In this document: positions 33,901 to 43,970 of the stretch, one piece after another | Numbering within the stretch: the stretch's first letter is position 1 | Layout: each line of letters begins with the position of its first letter | Assembly (NCBI RefSeq): GCF_010183535.1 | Contig: NC_071332.1 | Location: forward strand, 21,948,001 to 22,012,000 | Direction of reading: 5' to 3' | DNA: 64,000 nucleotides | DNA from: Caenorhabditis remanei | Lineage: Eukaryota; Nematoda; Chromadorea; Rhabditida; Rhabditidae | The notes under the pieces: generated by a model | What the model was told of the DNA's origin: nothing | The model's input: the letters and a program-made list of their open reading frames with translations, nothing else | Databases searched by the model: none | Position numbers and translations under genes: made by a program

Positions 33901-35451
33901 AGCAATTTTCGACTTCCCAAGACATCTAATTTGGGCGAAACCCAGCCCAATTACACAGACCTAATCCTCTTTGAAATTACAATTACAGAATCGAAAAAAA
34001 AAGCATTTTTCTCACAAAATATCAAAAGAATCACCAGAGACACTAAAATCTCCTTGAAACTTCATAATCAATTCAAAACTCACATTTTTAAACAGAGATT
34101 TTAGCGCATGTTTGAGCATTTTCTAGAGTAGCGGATCTTTGGACAATCGAAAAAGTGTATCATAGGATTTGCGAGAGAAAGGCGATAAAATTTAGACGGA
34201 GGTTTTAGGGCTCTAACGAAAATTTACAACAATGTTTATGACGTAAGAGGAGGGAGAGTGAGGGACTTTCTGGAATTTCTAGAATTTTCAGAGGTTAAGA
34301 GAGTGGGGAGAGTTTAAGCACCACTATATTTGAAGAGGTTTCTGGAACAAGACTATTTGGGATTTAGACTAGTGCCGGCGGGTTAAGGGTTATAGTGTTA
34401 GGATTTATCAAATTGAAAACCTAAATTCCTACCCAGAGACCAAAAAAGAGGATTTCCATTAAAAAAAAAGAATCCAGATGAGACCCGGAACTGCCAAATA
34501 ATGATGACGAAGACCCTCTAAAAGGGAACTCCAGAGACTTGCTACTAATTACGACTGATTGAAACAAAAAAGAGAACAAGAATACAAGAGAAGAGACTCA
34601 ATTTTGGAGTTGTCTCTGAAAAATACTTGAAAATGTTTGGTTGTGTTATTTGGTACTTTTTGTTTGGTTTTCACACTATTTTTAGATTGGAAAAAGAAGA
34701 GAAAAAAGTTTAATATCGGTCTGGATAAATATATCTCCTTGCGATTTTAACAAGTTTCAATCCTTCAAATATTTTTGCTGCTGCTGAAATCTTTGTGAAC
34801 TGTTTTATAATGGCACACAATATATTTATGATAGTCAGGATTTCATAATTCTTTGAAGAGTGCCCGTAGAGTTACAGGACATGACCTACATCATTGGAGA
34901 GCTGAGAAAACACTGATTCTAAATATATATTCAGGTTTTGCCCTCGAGGCCTGGTATTCAAGAAAGACGGGGTCAAATTTTGGAAACATATTGTCGAAAT
35001 AAAAAAAGTGATACCCGGTGTTTGCGGACTTAATGCTAATTTCAATGATTTTGCATTAAGTCCGCAAACACCTGGGTATCACTTTTTTCATTTCGACAAT
35101 AAAGAATTAGCTTATCAGAAAGGTAAAAATTAGTCATTTTTCATAACTTTGACCCCATTTTTCTCGAAAACCAAGCTTTGTGGGCAAAAACTGAATATAT
35201 ATTTGGAATCAGCGTTTTTTCAGCTTTTCACTGGCCTTGGTCATGTCCCATAACTTCAAACTATCTTAAAGTCTCAATATTCTTTTTTATACAAAAAAGA
35301 AGAACATTTTAGTAGAAACTAAAACAATTCTCAAAAATTTTTAAAAACTAACCTTCAATTGTATCCTCCTAGCAGGTGTCAAAGCGGCGGGCTCCGAGTG
35401 CCTCTGTTGTCTTTTCGAAGACAATAGAGAATGTAGTTCGCTTTTACTCAT
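30955..35451 (-). CDS. Small four-helix membrane protein
   Basis: Seven exons, complement(30955..31088, 31146..31223, 31270..31398, 31444..31567, 31616..31678, 33010..33114, 35353..35451), encode 243 residues, with all seven junctions in phase. The first 68 residues are polar and basic (MSKSELHSLLSSKRQQRHSE, RRTDDRSFSLTRRTITRF) and would be cytoplasmic. Then come four hydrophobic segments: VHLILCIEVFFALILLIQSP, FLGFFDGGGWFFFALHVSL through ISSALLYIG, HVFWQFGFIIVSVLAIIVLM, and SSIVLSSMMGVAGICEMWWC. The tail (YRHVCDTKDRPFSTSVSPDE) is polar, so both ends are cytoplasmic. The topology resembles LAPTM/MARVEL-like tetraspans, but I do not recognise the family with certainty. Introns of about 1.3 and 2.2 kb separate the first exons and contain palindromic elements. 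Confidence 0.75.
34856..35275. mobile_element. Family-2 palindromic element carrying a nested hairpin
   Basis: The outer element matches family 2 (GAGAGCTGAGAAAACACTGA at the left, TTTGGAATCAGCGTTTTTTC at the right). Inserted in its middle at 34990-35100 is another near-perfect hairpin: arms of about 45 bp, AAGTGATACCC(-)GGTGTTTGCGG against its inverse, with a loop of roughly 17 bases. It lies in the first intron of the tetraspan gene. Confidence 0.8.
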
Positions 35452-37087
35452 CTTTTTTCTTGGAGTCTTCTATCTTCTAAAAACGAGAATTGTTGAATAA
35501 GAGAAGTGAAATTTCGAAACTTGAGAAAAGGATAAGGAGGGGTATAGGACAGGAAGGAAATTTGTAAAATAAAAATGGAAAAAAATTTGAAGGATAAAAT
35601 TCAATTTTCGGGAATAGAAAAAGAATTGGATATGAATAGCAAAGAGTGTCTTATACCTTTTTAGTTCAGACATCATGAGAAAAAGTTTTGAATTTTTTAC
35701 TTGAAGAGATCGGAGATGAATATTGAATACTTCTTTGGGCGTACCTTAGGCGCGACTTTCAAACAAAACTGATGTGTTTTCAGAAATCGTTCATCAAAAA
35801 TTACATTTTGTTAAGTTTCCCGCATTAAAATCCTGCCCTGAAGCCAATCAATTGCTTAAGAATATGTTAAGACTATGGGAACAACACGAAAAAGGAAAAA
35901 ATGAGCGAAAGAATTGGAATGCGAATAAAAAAAGAGGAGACACTTAACAAAGGTTGCTTGAGCTTTGATCTATTTCGAATATTATGAAAATGTTGAGATG
36001 CAAAATAAAGGAGAAGGGAGATGAGAGAATAATGCAACAATTTGAAATGAAATTGGATGAATTATGATGTCAGTGGGAGGGATCTTTTTTTTTGTCGTTG
36101 AATTTTTGCTCGATCATTGGAAGATAGAAAGTGGAAGAAGTTAAAAAGGTAATTGTTAACAAAAAGTAAGTATAATCTAAAATAAACTAGTAGAAGCTAG
36201 TACATTTTTTAGTTTAATTGTGAGCCGAGACATAATTAACCTAATGACACCGTATGACACTGTAGCATAATTTTATTGGGACGTGACTTATATCATCGGA
36301 AAGCTGAGAAAACGCTAATTACAAATATTTATATTCAGTTTTTGCCCTTGAGGCCTGGTAGTCGAAAAAACAAGCGACAAATGTAAGACCGCTGCCAAAT
36401 TACTACCAAAAAAAAAACATTTTAAATTAAAAAAAAAATATTTTCAGGCAAAAAAAGGAAAAAGAAACGGCAAAAATGTCCTGGTGTAAAATTTGGTCAT
36501 CGTAAAAGTTACAATGACCAAAACGTTTTACAGTGACAAGGTAATTGTTAACAAAAAGTCCAATACAATTTATTTTCTTGCTGTCCTGCATTTGAAGCTC
36601 GTTTTCTCGAAAACCAAGCTTTGAGAGCAAAAATTGAATATATATTTGGAATCAGCGTTTTCTCAGCTTTCCAATGATATAGGTTGACTCCATGAGTGAT
36701 AAGCTAGTTTACAATACTCAAAACACACAAAAACTGATATATCTAATACTATAGCGAACAAGTATTCAGATTACATGCTTATTCAGGAAATTAGAAATAC
36801 GATGTTACATATCTCTATAAGCTAAAGAAAAGAACCATGTTTACCAAACAACATTTTTTAAATTCTTAATTTTTCTACGTGCCCCTAGAAAAACAGAAGT
36901 AGATAAAACTTATTCCCCGTGTCTTTTATTTTATTCGTGTATCCATGAACTGACACTTGACCCCCCGGGTTACCAGGCTACCCACTACCCTACTACCCTA
37001 TTTTTCGGTCCATAAAAGAAGAAGGGATCGTAGAATTAAATCAGTTTTTATATCAATATTCTACCGAACGAGACTGAAAATCTTCAA
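35452..37087. other. Spacer with a family-2 element
   Basis: No gene seen. A family-2 palindromic element spans about 36270-36690: GGAAAGCTGAGAAAACGCTA at the left and ATCAGCGTTTTCTCAGCTTT at the right, with an insertion in the middle. The remainder is AT-rich. Confidence 0.55.
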
Positions 37088-37293
37088 ATGCGCAAAAAAC
37101 TATTCTATGAAAATAAGTAAGTTGCTCCTGACTACGTGATCTTACTGTACAGAATTTCTCATTTTTCAGAAATCTATCAAAAGACGTATACAGCGGAGGT
37201 TTTGCACTGGATACCAGAAAATGTGATACAATTGGAATGCGTCCCGCCTCCAACGCCAGCTCCAGCTCCACCGAATACAGCTCTATTGGATAA
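37088..37293 (+). CDS. Short two-exon reading frame, possibly the 3' end of a gene
   Basis: Exons 37088..37116 and 37170..37293 join through a GTAAGT donor and an ATTTTTCAG acceptor to give 50 residues. Exon 2 has coding-like codon use and the ending CDTIGMRPASNASSSSTEY, then TAA, with an AATAAA signal about 27 bases later. The frame stays open upstream of the ATG for 16 more codons, so 37088 may be internal. The Ser-rich end resembles a receptor cytoplasmic tail, but I do not recognise the protein and could not find upstream exons. It could be a small gene or an orphan terminal exon. Confidence 0.35.
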
Positions 37294-37917
37294 CTAACAT
37301 GCATTTCAATGTTTTTTTATAATAAATTAGTTCAAAAATTGTCCCGATTACAAAAAAGAGTAGGAGGCGGGAAGAAAATAAGAAGGAGAGGAAGAATAAT
37401 CATGTTATATTCCATGAATATTCAAGTGCAAATAAGAGGGAGAAAGGATAAGAAAAAAGGAGAGAGGGATACTTCAATTATTCACTAGAGAAGTGTTTGC
37501 TACCCGGAACTGACTCGAATGTGCATTTGCATCTTTTCATTTATTTTCAGACGTTTTCAGTTTTAGTTTCCCTTTACCTGCCTATAATTTCAGAGAAGAT
37601 AAAAGTGACGCCATTTCAGGAGAAGTTTGCTGAAATTTTAGAGGCATGTGACAGGCTGAAATGTGCAAAACAGAGAAGATGGAAGTCTGAAAACAATTTT
37701 ATACACAGACATGAAGATTTTTGAAAATCCAGATAATTCGCGCCAGAGGTGCCTCAGATTTCGGCAAGAAATTAACAAAATTGTATTTCTTAGCAATCCT
37801 TAAAAATGGAATTCAGAACGCGCCTACGACACGCCAGATACACAAGACGAACAGAATGAGAATGCATAGTATATTAGAATGTATGTACAGTAAGAGAAAA
37901 CTACTTTGGAAAGTTCG

Positions 37918-38140
37918 AAAACGCGTCAAAAGTACGCCAGACAGAAGAACTTTTTGAAAATTTAAAAATGCATCAAAGGTACGCCAGACAGAAGAACTTT
38001 TTGAAAAATTAAAAACGCGTCAAAGGTACGCCAGATGGATAAACTTTTTGAAAATTTAAAAACGCGTCAAAGGAACACCAGATGGATAAACTTTTTGAAA
38101 ATTTAAAAACGCGTCAGAGGTACGCCAGTCAGAAATCTTT
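37918..38140 (+). repeat. 47-bp tandem repeat, about five units
   Basis: Units start at 37921, 37968, 38015, 38062 and 38109, exactly 47 bp apart. Each contains GCGTCAAAGGTACGCCAG followed by (ACAGAAGA or ATGGATAA)CTTTTTGAAAATTTAAAA. The GC-rich core is the same motif found dispersed through the window, here amplified in tandem. Confidence 0.9.
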
Positions 38141-38633
38141 TTAAACTTCTTGACCGCATTTATGGCCCGTCTCCACAGTTTCCACCAGATAAACTTCCAA
38201 ATAGTGATTCAAAAGTTCAAAAAGCGTTTAAAAAACTCTGCGGAAAATTCAAAAAGTATAATCCCTACCCATAAAACCGAACAACGAACGAAAAAAGAAT
38301 AGAAAAAGAATAGGAAAAGACTCAATTCCCATAACACCATCCGTCACCATAATTTTTTTCTGCTTGCCTCCGTTTGGTTTAGTCGCGGTTCCTTATTTTT
38401 TATTGTTATTGTTATACGGAAGAGCAAAAGATTGGGAGAACAATTTTCGAAAAATAGTTTTTTTAATCGTGAATCCTCAAACTTTGCCACGTGGCCATAA
38501 AAAAATGAATGTTCTGGAAATTTCTTCTCGGCGGAAAATCAAAATTCAGAAAAATGAAAACAATTCATTCCCATACTCACCCCTCGACTCTACTCGGATC
38601 TCTCGGTGTCGAAATTTATTGGAAAGAGAAAAA

Positions 38634-40494
38634 ATGCGGAAAATCTCGTCTGTTCTTTTGAAAAGGTTAGTTATGGACATCTGGATACACAGGAACACAG
38701 ACAGACAATTCCAGATCAATAACCTCCTCGTTCTGCCACTTCTCCACTACATCTTCTTGCACTCAAAGCAGTTTTCAATATGCTAATTTGGTCGTCGAGA
38801 AGAACACCAAAAAGCAACGGCTTCCCAGTGACGTACACATTTTTCTGATCATTCTCTTTTTTTATGTATCCAAGACATTTTCAGCCGTCGAAACTTGGAT
38901 TCGGTCGCTATTTCTCCAACCATATGATTGATATTGATTGGGATGTGAAGGAGGGTTGGTTCGCACCGAAAATCAAGCCATTCCAGAACTTTGCTATTCA
39001 CCCGGCATCCAAAGTTTTGCACTATGCACAACAGATTTTTGAAGGGTTGAAGGCGTATTATGGAGTGGATGGGAAGGTTGGTTATGGACATCTGGATATA
39101 AGGATTCATTGATTTCTATTGTAGATTCGTGTATTCCGCCCGGAACTCAATATGGAGCGAATGAGAAGATCCGCCCGTCGCTCCACACTTCCGGATTTCA
39201 ACACTCGGGAGGCACTTCTCCTTATTGATGAGCTGATTCGAATCGATGCGGATCTTGTCCCAAAGACCGACCAAGCTTCGCTATACATCCGTCCGATGAT
39301 GTTCGCAACCGATCAGCACTTGGGAATTGGTGAGAGTGCCCAAGCGAAATGGGCGTGCTTCACAGCAATTACCGGAAGTTATTTCAATTATGATAGGGTA
39401 AGTTCAACTTATTAAGCGGTTAGCGTAGACGCATGATTCAATTTGATTTTTAGGGAATTCGATTGCTGGCTGACCCAGAAATGGTTAGATCCTGGAAGGG
39501 TGGTGTTGGACAGTACAAGATGGGATGTAATTATGCGCCGACGATTTTTGTGGGGAAGTGAGTTTCAGATTTTCTAACTAGGGAACTTCATAGAGTCAGT
39601 TTGGACTCATGATAAGTGACCTATATCATTATAAAGCTGAGAAAACACTGATTACAGATATATATTCAGTTTTTGCCTTGGATGTCTGTTATTTGAGAAA
39701 AACTAGGTCAAAGTTCGAAAACATGACAAATTAATACCTTTCTGGCATGCTAATTTTTTTTGAATTTTTTTTTGCAATTTTCGCGTGTATTTCCCCAAAC
39801 TTTGACCTGGTTTTTCTCGAATACTATTCTCAAGAGCAAAAACGGAGTGTATATTTGGAATTTGCGTTTTCTCAGCTTTCCAATAATATCAGTCAAGTCC
39901 CATAACTCCAAACTGACTCCATGACCCTTCCTAGTAAATCTTTTCCAAATTATTTCCAACTTCAGAATGGCTGCGATGCACGACTGTGACCAAGCAATGT
40001 GGCTCTCCGGAGAAGACCGTCTTGTCACGGAAGCAGGAGCCATGAACCTCTTTATGCTATGGACTAATGAGGACAATGAACTGGAACTCATCACACCGCC
40101 TACGGATTCAGGACTCCTTCTACCAGGAATCACGCGACAATCTGTTGTGGAGTTGGCGAAAGAGTGGAATTTGATGAAGGTCTCCGAGACGAACTTCACG
40201 ATGAGCCAATTGGCACGGGCGGTGCAAGAGAAACGGGTTCACGAGTTTTTTGTGTCGGGCACGGCGGCTAACGTGGGTCCGGTGTCAGAAATATTGCATT
40301 GTGATAAGGAGAAGGGGATTATGGAGAAGTTGTTGATACCGACGATGAGTAGTAAAATGCAACTTTATAAGAGGTGAGTGACGATTTGGAGCTAGAGCAA
40401 CTGGTCATTTCATTTCAGACTTCATACCGCTCTGTCCGATATTCACTACGGACGGATTGAGAAACCAGAGTGGCAGCGTATTGTTGAGCTTTGA
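38634..40494 (+). CDS. Branched-chain amino acid aminotransferase (BCAT), PLP class IV
   Basis: Seven exons, join(38634..38665, 38772..38832, 38885..39076, 39125..39397, 39454..39557, 39966..40373, 40419..40494), give 381 residues. The enzyme interconverts Leu, Ile and Val with their 2-oxo acids using 2-oxoglutarate/glutamate. Family motifs in order: [84 protein letters not shown] with the PLP-binding lysine, [25 protein letters not shown] and [17 protein letters not shown]. The first 20 residues ([16 protein letters not shown]) are short and basic and could be a weak mitochondrial leader. The region after SLYIRP ([20 protein letters not shown]) diverges from the usual consensus, so it may be a lineage paralogue rather than the main housekeeping enzyme. 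A family-2 MITE fills the 408-base intron 5. Confidence 0.92.
39577..39935. mobile_element. Family-2 palindromic element in BCAT intron 5
   Basis: Termini AACTAGGGAACTTCATAGAG and CCATGACCCTTCCTAGTA are inverted. The internal GCTGAGAAAACACTGATTAC pairs with TTTGCGTTTTCTCAGCTTTC. It occupies most of the intron and leaves both splice sites intact. Confidence 0.85.
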
Positions 40495-40556
40495 TTTCTT
40501 GATTTTTAGAATTTTACTAACCGAACCAAACGAACGGAAACGAAATATACCATGAA

Positions 40557-40740
40557 CTGATTGATATGATAAAAGGGAAAATGAAGACGATTTATTGGAA
40601 TTCCATTTTAAAAATCAATTTAAAAATGTTGTGTTGTGCTATCCTGCCTAGGTAATTACACATACAGATTACTTTGTACAGTTACTTTATATCGGTGGCA
40701 TGATAAAGGAGAAAATTAAGATGATTTATTGGAAGTTTTA
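40557..40740 (+). repeat. Short duplicated segment after BCAT
   Basis: TTGATATGATAAAAGGGAAAATGAAGACGATTTATTGGAA (from about 40559) recurs from about 40697 with few changes (GGCATGATAAAGGAGAAAAT, AGATGATTTATTGGAAG), about 138 bases apart. Confidence 0.6.
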
Positions 40741-40751
40741 GAAAAAAACAG

Positions 40752-41893
40752 CTATAGGTTACTTCGTACTGTTAGTGTATTTCTCCTAACAGGGTTTTGA
40801 GATACTTCCTTTGAATTAATAATTGGCTTGATGAACATTGTAAATACTGCCTCTCGATATGGGCGGTGTACTATTATCATGACTAAAGAAGAAATCAGTC
40901 CATGCAATGATACTATGACCACTCCCATATTAGTGAGGGCTTGATTGTAATACTCTTTCCAGATTACCACCCAAACACCGGTTAGGGGACAAATATGAAT
41001 AGCAAAGGAACGATGTATTGTATAACGAGAGCTATCAGAAATGTTCTCCACATTTCAAACGTTTTTGGGGGCATTGTTCTCTCCTTCACTTGCTGGTAGG
41101 CATTTATAAATAAACATATCACAAAAAATAGAACCTCACTGCTCATAAAAATTATTGCAACAATACATATAAGACGTTGAAATGTATAATCTATAGCAAG
41201 TACAAATATGTGTTCGTTATAAATATAGTCTGGAAGGCAGGGTAGATTCTGGAACGTAGATACATATACAGTAATCTGACAGTCAGGTACTTACCTCAAA
41301 GACATATTGTCTAGCTTCTTCTTGATCGGGTACCAGAAATAGAAAAGGGAGAGCACCAATCAGGATAACAATGTAATGCCTTCCTCACCATACATTTCTA
41401 AACTAATTCCAAAAGTTCTTAACTGTGGGATGAAAAGTGCAGATACAGTGGAACCGTTTTTCGAATAATGCAATTATTGCTGTTGGTACATCTGAAAATT
41501 TCTGTTTATTTTATATTTCAACTTGCATAATTAAAAGAAACCAAAATGTTTTAGATACTTACAAGCATATGCTATCAGACCAAGCGGGGTGTGATAAGCA
41601 GTCACCGGGCCGAACATACCGAGTACCCCTACTTGATAGGCTGCTAGAAACGGAAGCAAAATTACTGGAATTATGAGAAAAGTAAGAGCGTAGTCGAAGA
41701 TTATTATCCAACCGTGTAAGTTTACCAAATACCACTTTATCCCCTTCATTTGGTCCGGTGTCTTGAAAAGAATACAGTACAATCCAAGGCAATGTACGGG
41801 AGTGGAGATTACTGTAAAAATGTGAAGAGAGCGTGAGAGGAACTCTGGAGAATCTAAATATCTGACATCCGGGATACACGGCGAAAAACTCAT
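40752..41893 (-). pseudogene. srh-class chemoreceptor pseudogene
   Basis: Three exons, complement(40752..41248, 41295..41491, 41563..41893). Srh signatures are clear: exon 1 SPEFLSRSLHIFTVISTPVH, YCILFKTPDQMKGIKWYLVNL and FLIIPVILLPFLAAY; the last exon EYYNQALTNMGVVIVSLHGL and MIIVHRPYREAVF. Exon 2 carries two in-frame stops (a TAG after VKNFW and a TGA after RNVW). Exon 3 has a further TAA after LLFIFVP; the conserved ending resumes in another frame (LTGVWVVIWKEYY), so at least one frameshift is present. Splice sites are still good, suggesting recent loss. Alternatively a few sequence errors could explain it, but three independent lesions make that less likely. Confidence 0.85.
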
Positions 41894-42261
41894 TTTGAAA
41901 CTGATTGTGAGCTAACGATACGAGTGAGACAGAGAGACTTTCTCAATAAGAACATCTGCTGGAAGTTATTTCCTCGGCAGGTGAATGTGGATATAGAATA
42001 AAAAGTTTGTTCAATGTCTACGTAATTAGTTTGAAAATGAGTCAAAAGATTACATTTTCCACGCGTTTTTCTGAAAAGGAGATAAAAACATTTATTTAAT
42101 AAAAATTTCCGTGACCACGCGGACTTTTCAAATCAAAATTCAGAACAGCCACGTGGTGAGACTCAAAAGCCACGATTCATAAGAAACTTCTCAACAGCAA
42201 CAAGTCAGTTCAGAAGTTTGAAACCTGTCTTCATATTGAAATTAAAATCAAGACGCTCGTG

Positions 42262-43970
42262 ATGAAACTCCTCGGAATCGTCGAAATCTTATTGATTGGA
42301 TTCACCACTGCCGTCGTTTCAAGTCTCGAACCTAGCAGAGAGCAAGAAGATTTTATCAAGGAACTGAATGCGGCAAGAAAGAGTTTTGCGAAAAAGCATA
42401 AAATAAATGGGATGGAAAACTTGGTAAGCTCCTAAGTCTCTTATTGAAAATGAGATAAATTTTTTTTAGGTCTGGAGCAGTGAATTGCAAGAAGTTGCGG
42501 ACGCAGTCGATTACAAAAATCTACCGTTACCTGAAGAACGAAAGTGGCGTTTTACATTGATTCGGGATTATCCTACTGGGATGAAAGGTCTACAAGACGA
42601 TCAGAAATTCTATTTTCCTGCACAAGACATGCCTGTGATCAAAATGACACAATCCAATAAATACTCCCGCGGGTTAGAGCATATCAATCCTCTTCAGAAA
42701 AACATTGCATGTTCCCAATACCAGGGATGGGGTTACTCAGTCATTTGCCTTCTTGGGCCAGAGTAAGTACTGATTTTTGTGTGAAAAAGAACACTTAAAG
42801 AAGGTGAGAACGCAAAAAATTGTGATCGAAATTGTGATTGAGAAGCACTCACTTACCGAATTTTGAGCCAACATTTTTTTTTGAGTTCTCACCTCCTTGA
42901 AACCTGTTTCAGATCGAGAATTATCGATCTCTTCAAGTTTTGCGAACCGAACGCTGATAAAAAGGGAGTAAAAGACAAGAAGTTGTGCAAGACATTGAAC
43001 AGCTTAAAGTACGATCAACTGTTTTTTATTAGTGAGCTGAACAAGGCGAGACAAGAGAATGCGAAAATGAAAAAAGTGGATAATATGCACGAACTGGTGA
43101 GAAGACATGATGTACTACAGAAACATAACATTTTGCAGTCATGGAACAAAGAAATGCACAATAAGGCACTAAGCTTAAAGACTCAAACGACTCATGAGCT
43201 ACCTCAAGATCGGAACTTTCGCCTTACCCGGATTAGTTCATATCAAAACGGGTCAAAAGAGCTCAAAAATTCGGAACTGATCATCCCATTCACGGATTTC
43301 GACAAAAGTGAAGTGGAATTTTTCCAGAACAAAGAATATCTTCACCCACTACAGACTGACATTGCATGTGTTCCAGTGAAAAATGCCTTTATTTGCTTAT
43401 TGGGTCCAGAGTGAGCCTACTGTTTTCTGGCTTGTTTTTTTGTACTTCGAATTATTTTAGAGCTGAACCCATAGAGGACATCAAAAATCCACCAGAGCAG
43501 TGTAAAGAAGAATTCGAGAAAGATGGGGATTTGTGCTCGAGGAAGCCAGAGAAAGTCATTATTCCTCTTAATTCAGAAACAAAGTTTGTTTTCTCTATTA
43601 TTCAATCTTTATGTATAGTTTCTATAATTTCAGATCGACAGCCTCTCCTTCAGTTTCTACTAATTCACCTGAATCCGCTATACAGACTCCCGGAACATCT
43701 GAAAGCGAAACAGAATCTAGTCCAGGAACATGTGCGCTCCCAACGACAACTCCAGTTCCACGTGTCGCTTTCACACGGTTCACAACAGAAAAAGTGACAC
43801 CCGAACCACCGCCACGTTTACCTAAGGAATTGGAGGATTATGAAGAGTTAGATGGAGATGAGTATGATGAAGACTTTCCTACTGGCGAACCACCTCGATA
43901 CAAACGTAATTCTAATTTTGTTCCTTCTTGCTTGTTTTTTGTCTTATTGGTCTTAGTTAGTTGTTTTTGA
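42262..43970 (+). CDS. Secreted protein with two tandem divergent CAP-like units and hydrophobic tail
   Basis: Five exons, join(42262..42423, 42470..42762, 42913..43410, 43461..43583, 43634..43970), give 470 residues. Residues 1-21 are a signal peptide (MKLLGIVEILLIGFTTAVVS). Two related units follow: unit 1 (about 31-151) has FIKELNAARKSFAKKHKING, LVWSSELQEVADA and EHINPLQKNIAC...VICLLGPE; unit 2 (about 180-317) has FISELNKARQENAKMKKVDN, LQSWNKEMHNKA and YLHPLQTDIACV...FICLLGPE. The N-terminal helix plus W-S/N-x-E pattern recalls CAP/SCP-TAPS proteins common in nematode secretions, but the CAP His/Glu site is not visible. A Ser/Thr/Pro-rich stalk (SPSVSTNSPESAIQTPGTSE) and an acidic stretch follow. 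The last 19 residues (FVPSCLFFVLLVLVSCF) are hydrophobic, consistent with a GPI anchor or membrane tether. The domain assignment is inference. Confidence 0.75.

Noticed and set aside
38364..38786. 140-codon ORF upstream of BCAT
   Set aside because: It runs across the BCAT first exon in another frame, and its content looks random and AT-rich.
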